A stretch of 64,000 nucleotides of DNA from JABDFW01 sp035550215 (GTDB lineage Bacteria; Bacteroidota; Bacteroidia; Chitinophagales; Chitinophagaceae): assembly GCA_035550215.1 (NCBI GenBank), contig DASZPM010000010.1:124001-188000 (forward strand), written 5' to 3'. Both the position numbers and the translations under genes were made by a program. This document shows, piece after piece, positions 1 through 10,164 of this stretch (its first letter is position 1; each line of letters begins with the position of its first letter). The notes under the pieces were generated by a model. It was not told where the DNA came from and did no database searches. It saw nothing but the letters and a program-made list of their open reading frames with translations.

Positions 1-1
1 A

Positions 2-3000
2 GACAGCTTGTTTTCAATAGCAACCGGTGGAACGTTGCCTATAAGTTATTCATGGTCGGGTTATCCCAGCTCATCGCTGCATGGGTTAAGCGCCGCTGAT
101 TCAGTAAAGCAAAACGCACAAATCAACCCTACAACTACTGTGGATACTATGTATTCCTATATATCGCTGGCAACAGATTTTGTAGGGTGTACCATATCAG
201 ACACTATAAGCGTACATGTATCGGGCAAAACAGCACCCGCATTAACAGTGAGTAGTACTAATGCCTGTCTCGGCTCGCCATTAAGCTTAACTTCCGCACT
301 TTCGGGAGGAGATATATCTACCCCCACATATACCTGGAGTACCACGGCTGGTGCAACAGCAGGGCTTGGTGCATCAAACCTCCAAAACACAACGGCATCG
401 CCAACGGCAGCAGGTACATATACTTATAAAATGAAGGCTTTCAGCGGGTATTGTAATGTGGTAAAAAGCGCTACGGCAACAGCATATCCATTGCCATCTA
501 TAACGGCAAGCGGCCCCTCGGGTACGCAAAAACTATGCGGCACAAACGGTAACATTGCGCTTACTTCAAACCTTGTAAGCGCCGGTACATCTCCCGATAT
601 CTATGCATGGGCGGGCAGTTTTGTATCAGGGCCTACCACCAGTCCCAATCCAGGCCTGCAATCACCTACTGACCAGGCAAGTGCTTCAGCTAAGCCCGTA
701 GTAACGTCTGCTACAAGCGGCAACCCCGATACTTACCGTTATACTGTAACGGTTACAGATATTAACGGCTGTACTGCAAGCGGCAGCGCAGATGTTACTG
801 TATATGCGGGTGTTGCCCTTGGCTCATTTTCTGTAACCGCCTCATCATCTCCATCAACCCCTGTAACGTTATGCAGCGGGTCTTCTATCAGCCTGTCGTC
901 AAGCAGTTCCGGGGGTACCGGGCTTAGCAAGTCATATTCGTGGACAGGCCCGGACGGGTTTACCTCTACAGATCAAAACCCAACAACAACTGCTACTTCA
1001 ACGGGCAATTACGTGGTAACAGCTTCTGATGACGGATTGGGAGGTACAGGCTGTATGGCTTCGGCTGCTACGGGCTTGTTTACAGTTAACCCATCGCCAA
1101 CGGTTACTGCAGACCATTATGCAGCAGCAATATGCAACAATACGACGGACACAGTTTATGCAACACCTGCAGGGGGTACTGCACCTTATAGCTATGCTTG
1201 GTCTGTTAGCCCGGGTGGTGCCAGTGCAACAGCGCCCACATCAGCTATCAGTCCTGTATCAGTTACAACACCTGGCCAAACGTACGGGTTCTCGATAACG
1301 ATCACTGACGACAATGGTTGCACGGCAACAGGTAATACTACTATTGATGCCTTTGACGAGGACGGCCCCTCAATAAGCGGCATGGCTGCTGATGCGTCCT
1401 TGTGCTACGGTAGTACGATAAACTTTAATCCTACTGTAACAGCGGGTAGTAATACTACTACGCTATCACCGACAGGCGAAGGGGCTAATGGTAGTTCGGG
1501 AAGCACTCACCAACCTAGTGCCGTGGATGATGGCGACCCTTCAACTTATTGGCGCGCACCAAATAATAATGGTTATTATGTTTATCTTGATTTTGGTTCA
1601 TCTGTTATTGTTAATTCTGTAACAATTTACCCTCAAAGTTCTAACAGGAATGCTCTCAACGGTGCAAGAATTGATATATCCAATAGCAGCAATTTTAGCT
1701 CTTATAAAACTATTTACACATTTAACTCAACGCCATCTTCCGGATACACAACAATACCGTCGTCCTCATTTACTAACGCAGCAACATCAGCAAGGTATCT
1801 GCGGGTTTACTTTGGTACAGCCAGGGGTTACCTGGCGGAATTAAGTGCAACCTCGGGCTCAACAGTTCCGGTAAATACCTTTGCATGGAGCGCTAACCCC
1901 TCCAACGGCAGCGGGTTAAACAGTGCGAACACCCAAAATACAACGGCTACACCCTCAGCGGCAGGAAGCTATGTGTATAGGTTTACGGCTACAGATAATA
2001 ATGGTTGTGCTGCTACAGACTCAACCGGCGTGCAAACCGTAAATCCTGAATTGTCGGTTATTGCCTTATCAAGCAATCCCGGGTTTTGTGGCACCAGCGG
2101 CACTATTCAGCTATTTGCCAGCCCAAGCGGCGGCAGTGGTACTTATAGTTCTTATTACTGGACATATACACGCAACATAGGTTCCGGATACAGCTATTTT
2201 AGTTCAGCATCTGCACAAAACCCAAACGTGTCCCTTTCGCTAGTCAGCTTTGGGGATGAATTTACCTATAATGTGGACGTGACTGATGATTTAGGTTGCA
2301 CCGCCAGTGACAGTACTAATTTAATAGTAGTTGCACATAATCCCGCCTTGGCTGTGCAGATAAGCCTTTCTGGCAGCGCCTGCGTGGGTACTACCATTAA
2401 TCTTAAAGGTCATATAAATTATGAAACTACACCGCCATATTCTTATGCCTGGACAGCACCAAGTAATTCATCGTCTGTTAACCCGTCAACAGTAGTTGAT
2501 ACGTTAGGTACTTATCTTAACGGTACTGCTACGGCCATTGCATCGGGCAACTTTGCATACGGATTATTGTTGGTAGATTCCAATAACTGCACGGCAACAG
2601 CCAATACCAGTCCTGTTATCGTGATAAACGACACGCCTAAAACTACCCTTGCATTAGGAGTGGTACCGTCACCTTTATGTGCGGACCCCGGCTCGGTAAT
2701 TAATTTAACCGGAAGCATAGGTTCAGGAACAACGGCTCCTTATACTTATACCTGGAGTGGATCGGGTGTAACAAGCGTCAGTTCAACCAGCACAACCGCG
2801 CAGCCGGTGGCCACAGGCGCTTTCAGCCTGGCGGTTACCGATGCCTACGGCTGTACCGGTACAGCATATACCCCCAGCGTTGATGTAGACCAGGCTTCGC
2901 CAGATATATCAACCGCCGCCTGTGGTATTAATAGCGACGGTGTGGCGTATGTGCAATTATATGAAAGCACAGGGGTAAGCTGGCTTTGGTCAGCTACAAA

Positions 3001-3736
3001 TCCCGTGAGCCGGTTTTATTCATCTTCTGCGCTTGACCCTTCTTCAGATGTCACTACAACTACAAACCAGTCTCCGTTTATTAAGATTAAGGACTTATAT
3101 ACCGTAAATATTGTTGATGCCAACGGTTGTAATGGCAGCGGGAGCGTTGATGCTACCGTGGCGTTGAGCGGTTGCGTGGTGCTGAATACCGGTATTTTAA
3201 ATTTTACTGCTGAAAAGCAAAGCGACGGGGTATTGTTGCGTTGGACGGCACCAGTTGATATTGATAATAGCCGGTTTGACATTCAGCGAAGTGATGATGG
3301 CTTCACCTGGCAAACGTTGGGTACAGTAAAGGCCAAAACAACGGGAACAGGCAATTATAATTACAACTTTACCGATAAAAAACCGGTAAATGGTACTAAT
3401 TATTACAGGCTGCGGCAGGTTGACATTAACGGGCACCTTAGTTATTCAGCAGTACGTAAAATTGATATAAGTACTTTTTGGGCTGTAAAGCAATATCCTA
3501 ACCCGGTAAGCGACTATTTAATATTGGAGTTTAATTACGACAAGCAGGAGAAAGCGTTTATTACCATACAAACCATATCAGGCAGCAAAGTATTTGGAAA
3601 TGAACAAATGCTTGCAAAAGGCTTTAATCGAATAAAAATTAACCAGGTAAAACCTTTAGCGCAGGGTACCTACATATTAACCCTGGCCACAGGCAGTAAT
3701 ATTTACCGGGCGAAGTTTATAAAAGGCGAGCAATAG
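2..3736 (+). CDS. Giant PKD-repeat T9SS surface protein, 5' end missing
   Basis: The frame is open from base 2, so the N-terminus and signal peptide lie upstream; the TTG at position 8 is not a credible start. About 1244 residues are visible. They consist mostly of Thr/Ser/Gly-rich PKD/Ig-like repeats of about 80-100 residues, with recurrent motifs such as YTYTWSG and VTDANGCT and paired Cys. A discoidin-like (F5/8 type C) segment sits at about residues 497-615, counted from position 8. Near the C-terminus (about 1065-1155) is the Fn3-like module often seen before T9SS tails (LLRW, FDIQRS, YYRLRQVD). The last 85 residues are a type A sorting domain (YPNPVSDYL, then GTYIL and KFIKGEQ). The protein is probably exported by T9SS and attached to or released from the cell surface, as an adhesin or matrix protein. 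Its ligand is unknown. It is a tandem paralogue of the next gene. Confidence 0.9.
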   Translation, partial: DSLFSIATGGTLPISYSWSGYPSSSLHGLSAADSVKQNAQINPTTTVDTMYSYISLATDFVGCTISDTISVHVSGKTAPALTVSSTNACLGSPLSLTSALSGGDISTPTYTWSTTAGATAGLGASNLQNTTASPTAAGTYTYKMKAFSGYCNVVKSATATAYPLPSITASGPSGTQKLCGTNGNIALTSNLVSAGTSPDIYAWAGSFVSGPTTSPNPGLQSPTDQASASAKPVVTSATSGNPDTYRYTVTVTDINGCTASGSADVTVYAGVALGSFSVTASSSPSTPVTLCSGSSISLSSSSSGGTGLSKSYSWTGPDGFTSTDQNPTTTATSTGNYVVTASDDGLGGTGCMASAATGLFTVNPSPTVTADHYAAAICNNTTDTVYATPAGGTAPYSYAWSVSPGGASATAPTSAISPVSVTTPGQTYGFSITITDDNGCTATGNTTIDAFDEDGPSISGMAADASLCYGSTINFNPTVTAGSNTTTLSPTGEGANGSSGSTHQPSAVDDGDPSTYWRAPNNNGYYVYLDFGSSVIVNSVTIYPQSSNRNALNGARIDISNSSNFSSYKTIYTFNSTPSSGYTTIPSSSFTNAATSARYLRVYFGTARGYLAELSATSGSTVPVNTFAWSANPSNGSGLNSANTQNTTATPSAAGSYVYRFTATDNNGCAATDSTGVQTVNPELSVIALSSNPGFCGTSGTIQLFASPSGGSGTYSSYYWTYTRNIGSGYSYFSSASAQNPNVSLSLVSFGDEFTYNVDVTDDLGCTASDSTNLIVVAHNPALAVQISLSGSACVGTTINLKGHINYETTPPYSYAWTAPSNSSSVNPSTVVDTLGTYLNGTATAIASGNFAYGLLLVDSNNCTATANTSPVIVINDTPKTTLALGVVPSPLCADPGSVINLTGSIGSGTTAPYTYTWSGSGVTSVSSTSTTAQPVATGAFSLAVTDAYGCTGTAYTPSVDVDQASPDISTAACGINSDGVAYVQLYESTGVSWLWSATNPVSRFYSSSALDPSSDVTTTTNQSPFIKIKDLYTVNIVDANGCNGSGSVDATVALSGCVVLNTGILNFTAEKQSDGVLLRWTAPVDIDNSRFDIQRSDDGFTWQTLGTVKAKTTGTGNYNYNFTDKKPVNGTNYYRLRQVDINGHLSYSAVRKIDISTFWAVKQYPNPVSDYLILEFNYDKQEKAFITIQTISGSKVFGNEQMLAKGFNRIKINQVKPLAQGTYILTLATGSNIYRAKFIKGEQ

Positions 3737-3757
3737 TCTTTTCCACAGGGATAAAAA

Positions 3758-3800
3758 TCGGGCGGGTTGTTTTCAAGTATTTTGAAAACAGCCCGCCCGA
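3758..3800 (+). terminator. Strong hairpin terminator after the first T9SS gene
   Basis: A 19-bp stem with one G-T pair (arms 3758-3776 and 3782-3800, loop GTATT) starts 21 bp after the stop codon. No long T-tract follows, so release may rely on the stem itself. Confidence 0.75.
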
Positions 3801-4086
3801 CTTAATTATATAAAATCATAATACATATTGATGATCAAATCGCTGCTGATTATTTCTTTTTTTAATGTTTTCAAAAATAGTACCAAACGCTAAAATCATA
3901 TTATTAAATTTTTTAACATATTGATTATAAGTAACTTATAATGAAAATTTATAAGTTAAATTTAATTCTCACAATATTGCAAGGCTTCGCTAAACATCTA
4001 ACTTTACGTAGTTAAACATGCTTTGTCTGTCAAAAAAAAGGCATCAAAACAACGTTTAATATCCGTAATCCGTCCAATCTTATACA
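3801..4086 (+). other. AT-rich intergenic region upstream of the second T9SS gene
   Basis: No ORF is supported here. The stretch is very AT-rich and holds the probable promoter of the 4087 gene and a leader of about 75 nt. Confidence 0.6.
3977..4006 (+). promoter_or_regulatory. Putative Bacteroidota-type promoter of the second T9SS gene
   Basis: TTG (3977-3979), a 19-nt spacer and TAACTTTA (3999-4006) fit the TTG-N19-TAnnTTTG pattern with one mismatch in the -7 element. Confidence 0.4.
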
Positions 4087-7000
4087 ATGAAACACAAGAT
4101 AATTGTAGCAATTAGTGCATTGCTGCTGTTTAGCCTTAACTCTTCAGCCCAATTGGGATATATTTATATTCACCAGAAAAATCTTAATGAACAGGCTGCA
4201 GTTGATTTTACTTATAATGTTACTGGGCCGTCGTCTTATAGCAAATCTTTCCAGCTAAATAGCAACCCTGCGTTCCTCCAGGTTGGCGATATAGGCGCAG
4301 GCCACAGTGGCAGCGGCGGTAGCTATGGAGACGGCGAGTTGTGGGCGATAGCTAACGCTTCAGCGGCATATAATGTAAGCCCTATAGGATTGACAGGTAC
4401 AATATACAGGCGCAAATCCGAGAGCAGCCAGTGGTCGGCCCTTAGTGCCACGGGCACAACTTCTGCCACTGCCATTGACGGCGCCTTTTTTAACGAGTGT
4501 GTATTTATTTCAGGCGGTAATGTTTATTTTAATTACAATAATGGAACTACGCAAATTTATAGCGGCGGTGATGCTACAGATGTAAGCGCGGGTAACGGTG
4601 TTATAGCCATAGTTACCAGCGCGCCGGCAATAAAAGTATATAACAAGCAATATGTTTCCGGCGCGGCTATTAATGCTACTAATGGCGCGTGGACTACTCT
4701 TACAGGCTTAAATCTTGTAGCTAATGCGACGAGGCTGGACATAAATGCAAGCGGGAACAGCATAGCTTTTACCTATTATACAGGCACCACAGAGACGCTT
4801 TATGCTGCAGGCATAACTGTAACCGGCGGCACCGGCAATACCGCCGGTACAATTGCACAGGGAAGCACCACCACGAAGGCAACCTTTAGCACATCCACAG
4901 ATTCCTATGGAAATACCGTGGGTGGCAGGAGCACAAACCCCGATGTTACCTGGGATGACAAAGGATACCTGTATGTAATTGCAACCTCGCAAATATATAA
5001 TGCGGGAGATTGCGTATACAGTAACACGAGCGGAAGTTTTGTGTACGAACCTCAATCACGTTATTTGGAGAGAATAACTGCAGGCGCAGGCGGCCAGGCC
5101 TGGGGTGTTTTGGGAACGGGCACCCATGATGCCATTTGGGCAAGAACCACAGATGGCAGTCATATATGGGTGGACGATGAGAGAGTTAGAATAAACGGGG
5201 CCAATATTTCCTTTAAAACCGGTGGTGGGTCAGGAGCAGGCAGCAATACAAATTCCAATATTTCAGGTGTTTCTAATGGGGATGTTATTATACTTCCCGT
5301 ACCGGCGGGTACTTACAGCTTTAGCCAATCCATGCCTACTTCAAGCTGGGATTTAGGCAGGTTTACCACCTACGTGCCCGCTACCAGTAGTGTGACTACT
5401 AATGTAGCTACCAACTCCTTTACTGTTACGGTTGCGGCAAATGATGTTGTGCATGTTGTTGTATTTGATGAGGAACTTATACCAAAGGCAATTGCGTTAA
5501 ACTGTACCACGCAGGTGCTGGAAAATTTTGGCACGGGTACCAATAATTATGGCGATACTGTACAGGGTACTGCTTATCACTATTATCCTCAAGGGCCGTC
5601 TTCAGCAGGAAACGGGCCACCCACGCCGCCCCAGGATGGTGATTATTACCTGGTTAAAGACCTCTCACATTGGTACGTGAATAATAGCTTGACCAGCCAC
5701 GGCGGCGACGGGGGGTATTACCTGCTGGTAAACGCCTCTTATGCGCTGGATGAATTTTATCGTAAACGCGTTACTAATTTGGTGCCGGGTTTGCAATACA
5801 CTATTTCATTTTACGCAGCTAACGTTAACTATACAACGGGCACAACGGTTGTAAGGATTCCGCCAAATGTATCTTATGGTTTGCAGGATGCATCGGGAAA
5901 TATAATTGTATCCAACTCCACGGGAAGTATTGATACTACAGGCCCCTCCAAGTGGGAGTCCTATAGTTTTACGTTTACTGCCACTACCTCACAGGCAGAC
6001 TTATTTTTCAGGAATAATACCATTGGCGGTTTGGGCAATGATATTGCGTTGGACGATTTGTCACTAAACCCGGTATTAACAAAACTGGGTGCAAACGAGA
6101 TTACCCCTACCGTCGCGCCAAACCTTTGTATAGGTTCCGTTTATACCTTCTCTAATTCAGTCACAGGGGGCACCTGGACGAGCAGCAACTCTTCTATTGC
6201 TTCAATCAACCCGACAAGCGGGGTAGCCAATGCCAATACGGCCGGTACTGTTATTATCACTTATTCATATACCAACCAGGTAGGTTGCGAAAGCGACACT
6301 ACCAGGGAACTTTTTGTAACGGCGGCGCCAACCATAACAACCAGCGATTTGCTGGGTAAAACCGCATGTTTCAACCAACCAGACAGTTTGTATGCAACGG
6401 CAACCGGCACCGCAACGCCGTTTACTTACGCCTGGACGGGCACACCCACCGGTCATGGGTTAACCAACAGTTCGGCGCAGAATACATCCGCTATGCCGAC
6501 AGCATCGGGAACTTATATTTATACGGTCACAGCTACGGACGTGGTAGGTTGTGCAATTTCCGCCAGTGATACATTGACGGTTGCTGTCAACACAGCTCCT
6601 TCCGTCACTCTTAATACAAGCGGTTCTGATTGTGTAGGGGGTACTGGTAGCTTTACGCTTACTTCTTCGCAAAGTGGGGGTACCGGTACCTATAGCTGGG
6701 TGTGGAGTGGTTCGCCGGCAACGAGTGGCATTGTAAATGTAAATGCTGCTACTACATCGGCATCTCCAACTGTGGCGGGAACGTATTCTTACACAGTAAA
6801 AGTAAGCGATGGTTATTGTACTGTGCCGGTAAGTAAAACGGTAACCGCGTATGCGTCACCTGCCGTTTCGGTTACGCCTTCTTCAGGAAGCACAACAATA
6901 TGCAGTGGTGGAAGTATCCCATTGTCGGCAGTAGTTACAACATCCACAACTTCGCCATATACATATTCATGGAGCGCGTCAGGCACCGGCAACGGGCTGT

Positions 7001-10000
7001 CTGGTACGCCTACTACGCAAAGCACTACTGCTACACCCACGGGGGCCGGTACCTACACTTATACCGTAAATCTTACAGATGCCAACGGCTGTACGGCCAC
7101 GGGCAGTACTACGCAAACTGTATCGGTTAATAATAGCCTTGTAGCGCCGACTATAAATATTACTTCGCCAGCTTCCGCAGTAAATGGTTGCCTGGGGCAA
7201 AGCACTGTTAATCTTCAGGCAACGGTTACCGGGGGGGGAGTGGCATTATTGAGTTATTTGTGGTCGGGGCCGGGTTCCATCACTAATCCAACATCGCTTA
7301 CTACGGCAACTGCCGCGCCAACATCTACCGGCGTATATACTCTAACTGTTACAAGTACTATTGGTATTAGCGGCACCTGCACTACAACGGCCAATACACC
7401 TGTAGTATCGGCTAACAGCGTTCCCGCTGTAACAGCAGTAAATTATGCGGATGATATTTGTACCAATACAAAAGACACTGTGTATGCTACGGCCAGCGGC
7501 GGTACAACCCCTTACAGCTATGCATGGACTGTGAGCCCTTCAGGCGCGACGGCTACAGCGCCAACCTCCGCAACAAGCCCGGTGTCTGTAACGACTTACG
7601 GCCAGGCATATACCTTTACTATTACAGTTACGGATGCCAATAGTTGCACCGCCACCGGAAATAAAACCATTACGGCATTAAACCAAACAGGCCCGTCAAT
7701 CAGCGGCATGGCGTCCGCAACTTCAATCTGTCTTGGCAGCACGTTAAGCTTTAGCCCAACCGTTACACAGGGGAGTTCTAACACGCAGCTTAGCGGGACA
7801 CCAATTTCCGGTGGAACATCAGGTGGGTCGACAGGCAGCCCTGTGGATGCCTTTGATGGCAGCACTTCAACTTTCTGGCGTTCAAGCAGTAGTAGTAGTG
7901 GCTGGATTGGGTTAAATCTTGGTTCCGGTAATACTGCTATTATAACGTCGTTTAGCATTTATCCTGCAAGCGGCGCAACAGGTGTATTTAGTAATGCAAT
8001 TGTGCAGGTATCGAATAGTAGTTCCTTTTCGAGTGGTAATCAAACTATTTACACTTTCTCAAGCGGCGCAACGTTGACGAGTGGTGTCTATAATACTTTT
8101 ACGGCTACTTCTCCTACCGCGAGTGCTTACAGATACGTGCGCATATTATTCAGCGGCAATCGGGGACAAGCTGCAGAAATTCAATTTTTTGCTGGTACAG
8201 CAACTGCCATTTCCAGCTATTCATGGACATCAGCGGCTACAGGGGGCATTGCTTCACCAACTTCTCAAAATACCAATGCTACACCATCTGCTGCAGGCAC
8301 TTATGTGTACACTTTAAAAGTGGTGGATGCAGTAGGATGCGCTGCCAGTAATTTCACCGGCAACCAAACGGTCAATTCGCTCCCAACTGTTACGCCGGTG
8401 GTAAGCAACCCCTCATTTTGCGGAACAAACAGTGATAGCATTAAACTTTTTTCAAATCCATCGGGCGGGGCCGGCACTTATTCATCCTACGCGTGGACGA
8501 CGACTACGGTTTCGGGTTCCGGCACATTTGGCTACTCACCTTCCAGCAGCAGCCAAAACCCAACTGTGGGCCTTACTACCGGAACAGTTAACTCCACTTT
8601 TACATTTAATGTAACCGTGACTGACGCGAATGGCTGTACCGCCAGCGGCAGCACTTCAACGGTATCAATATCTAATATACCGGTAATTTCGGCCACATCT
8701 GCCCTGGCAAATACGGCTTGTGCGGGCCAATCCATAAATTTAACAGGTAAGGTAACCGGCGGCACAACTGCGCCTTATACTTACGCATGGACACCATCGA
8801 GCAACTCAACAGTTACCCCATCCAGTACTACTACAAGCGCTACAACCATTACTGCAACTGCCACCACTACTACTGCAGGCAACTACCAGTACGGGTTGTC
8901 AGTTTTGGATGCCAACAACTGCCAGGCGACCTCGTTTACGACCTCAGTGATAAATATTAATGATACCCCGCAGGTTGCGGTCGCCCTGGGTACTATCCCG
9001 TCCCCCTTGTGTGCAAACCCGGGTTCAACCATTAACCTGACAGGCAGTATAACCTCTTCCACTACAGCGCCGTATAGCTATGCATGGAGCGGTTCCGGAA
9101 TAAACAATGTTGATGCGACTACCACAACAGCAAAACCTGCGACAACCGGCTCCTTTGGGTTTACGGTTACCGATGCTAATGGCTGTACAGGTACGGGTTA
9201 CTCGTCAAGTGTTACGGTAGACCAGGCAACGCCAAGCATAACGATTATTTCATGCGGCGTTAATTCTGATGGATTGAATTATCACCAGTTATACGAGAGC
9301 AATGGCGTAAACTGGTTGTGGACAAACGTTTTGGGCGGCGGACGCTTTTATACCTCGTCCGCACTTAGTACGGCTGACGATGCAGAGTCATCCACGCTAC
9401 AGGCACCCTATATAAAGTTGAAAGGTGTGTACCAGGTGCAAATTACGGACCCGCAGGGCTGTATAGGTTCCGGCCAATTTGTTGATAGCACTCCCCTGAG
9501 CACTTGTAACAGCGTTTTGGCTGTGGGCAACCTTAACCTTACCGTGAAAAAGCAAAACAGCAATGTATTGCTTAGCTGGGTTACTACCACTGAAATTAAT
9601 AATGACCATTTTGAAGTACAACGGAGCAGTGACGGGCTTAACTGGCAAGTAATTGCTACTGTTAAAGGGTTTGGCAACAGCACCGATGTGCATAAATACA
9701 GCTACACCGACAATACGCCACTGAACGGGTTAAATTACTACAGGCTGAAGCAGGTTGATGTTGACGGGCATTTTGTTTTCTCTGCTGTACGCACCGTGCA
9801 GTTTACACAGCAATGGCTGGTGCACATGTACCCTAACCCGGCAAGCGATTTTGTAATACTTGAGTTTAATAATGATAAAGAGGAGAAGGCATTTATTACC
9901 ATACAAACTGCATCAGGCAGTACTGTATTTACAAAAGAGCAAACCCTTGCTAAAGGATATAACCGTATTAAACTAAACCAGGTACAACCGCTGGCACAGG

Positions 10001-10071
10001 GTACCTATATTTTAACAATGGCAACTACTACAAACCTGTATCACTCAAAGTTTGTGAAAGGAGAGAAATAG
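4087..10071 (+). CDS. Giant multidomain PKD-repeat T9SS-secreted surface protein
   Basis: This 1994-residue protein has a Sec signal peptide at residues 1-21 (MKHKI, hydrophobic core, NSSAQ). Residues 25-470 are a beta-rich region I cannot assign. Residues about 480-663 look like a galactose-binding jelly roll (FGTGTNNYGD start, YTISFYA core, DDLSL end). A BIG2-like Ig domain covers about 670-735, followed by many PKD-like repeats. A discoidin-like segment at about 1245-1370 (FDGSTSTFWR, YVRILF) interrupts a PKD repeat. After further PKD repeats come an Fn3-like module (about 1810-1900) and a type A sorting domain over the last 85 residues (YPNPASDFVILEF, GTYILTMA, KFVKGEK). The part from about residue 1100 to the end is clearly paralogous to the preceding gene, so this is a tandem duplication. 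It is probably an adhesin or extracellular matrix component; no catalytic motif was seen. Confidence 0.93.
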   Translation: MKHKIIVAISALLLFSLNSSAQLGYIYIHQKNLNEQAAVDFTYNVTGPSSYSKSFQLNSNPAFLQVGDIGAGHSGSGGSYGDGELWAIANASAAYNVSPIGLTGTIYRRKSESSQWSALSATGTTSATAIDGAFFNECVFISGGNVYFNYNNGTTQIYSGGDATDVSAGNGVIAIVTSAPAIKVYNKQYVSGAAINATNGAWTTLTGLNLVANATRLDINASGNSIAFTYYTGTTETLYAAGITVTGGTGNTAGTIAQGSTTTKATFSTSTDSYGNTVGGRSTNPDVTWDDKGYLYVIATSQIYNAGDCVYSNTSGSFVYEPQSRYLERITAGAGGQAWGVLGTGTHDAIWARTTDGSHIWVDDERVRINGANISFKTGGGSGAGSNTNSNISGVSNGDVIILPVPAGTYSFSQSMPTSSWDLGRFTTYVPATSSVTTNVATNSFTVTVAANDVVHVVVFDEELIPKAIALNCTTQVLENFGTGTNNYGDTVQGTAYHYYPQGPSSAGNGPPTPPQDGDYYLVKDLSHWYVNNSLTSHGGDGGYYLLVNASYALDEFYRKRVTNLVPGLQYTISFYAANVNYTTGTTVVRIPPNVSYGLQDASGNIIVSNSTGSIDTTGPSKWESYSFTFTATTSQADLFFRNNTIGGLGNDIALDDLSLNPVLTKLGANEITPTVAPNLCIGSVYTFSNSVTGGTWTSSNSSIASINPTSGVANANTAGTVIITYSYTNQVGCESDTTRELFVTAAPTITTSDLLGKTACFNQPDSLYATATGTATPFTYAWTGTPTGHGLTNSSAQNTSAMPTASGTYIYTVTATDVVGCAISASDTLTVAVNTAPSVTLNTSGSDCVGGTGSFTLTSSQSGGTGTYSWVWSGSPATSGIVNVNAATTSASPTVAGTYSYTVKVSDGYCTVPVSKTVTAYASPAVSVTPSSGSTTICSGGSIPLSAVVTTSTTSPYTYSWSASGTGNGLSGTPTTQSTTATPTGAGTYTYTVNLTDANGCTATGSTTQTVSVNNSLVAPTINITSPASAVNGCLGQSTVNLQATVTGGGVALLSYLWSGPGSITNPTSLTTATAAPTSTGVYTLTVTSTIGISGTCTTTANTPVVSANSVPAVTAVNYADDICTNTKDTVYATASGGTTPYSYAWTVSPSGATATAPTSATSPVSVTTYGQAYTFTITVTDANSCTATGNKTITALNQTGPSISGMASATSICLGSTLSFSPTVTQGSSNTQLSGTPISGGTSGGSTGSPVDAFDGSTSTFWRSSSSSSGWIGLNLGSGNTAIITSFSIYPASGATGVFSNAIVQVSNSSSFSSGNQTIYTFSSGATLTSGVYNTFTATSPTASAYRYVRILFSGNRGQAAEIQFFAGTATAISSYSWTSAATGGIASPTSQNTNATPSAAGTYVYTLKVVDAVGCAASNFTGNQTVNSLPTVTPVVSNPSFCGTNSDSIKLFSNPSGGAGTYSSYAWTTTTVSGSGTFGYSPSSSSQNPTVGLTTGTVNSTFTFNVTVTDANGCTASGSTSTVSISNIPVISATSALANTACAGQSINLTGKVTGGTTAPYTYAWTPSSNSTVTPSSTTTSATTITATATTTTAGNYQYGLSVLDANNCQATSFTTSVININDTPQVAVALGTIPSPLCANPGSTINLTGSITSSTTAPYSYAWSGSGINNVDATTTTAKPATTGSFGFTVTDANGCTGTGYSSSVTVDQATPSITIISCGVNSDGLNYHQLYESNGVNWLWTNVLGGGRFYTSSALSTADDAESSTLQAPYIKLKGVYQVQITDPQGCIGSGQFVDSTPLSTCNSVLAVGNLNLTVKKQNSNVLLSWVTTTEINNDHFEVQRSSDGLNWQVIATVKGFGNSTDVHKYSYTDNTPLNGLNYYRLKQVDVDGHFVFSAVRTVQFTQQWLVHMYPNPASDFVILEFNNDKEEKAFITIQTASGSTVFTKEQTLAKGYNRIKLNQVQPLAQGTYILTMATTTNLYHSKFVKGEK

Positions 10072-10088
10072 CTTGTTGTAATGATAAA

Positions 10089-10120
10089 TAAAAATGCCCT
10101 GTTTTCGCAGGGCATTTTTA
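10089..10120. terminator. Bidirectional rho-independent terminator
   Basis: A perfect 13-bp stem (TAAAAATGCCCTG and its complement, arms 10089-10101 and 10108-10120) with a 6-nt loop. A runs on one side and T runs on the other suit the convergent T9SS gene and CDP-alcohol phosphatidyltransferase gene. Confidence 0.9.
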
Positions 10121-10164
10121 TTTTAAATAACATCCCGAGGGAGTGTTATAGGGAATGTAAAAGG

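Noticed and set aside
7596..7958. 120-residue minus-strand frame inside the second T9SS gene
   Set aside because: Antisense frame over repetitive Thr/Ser codons; similar frames recur over each PKD repeat.
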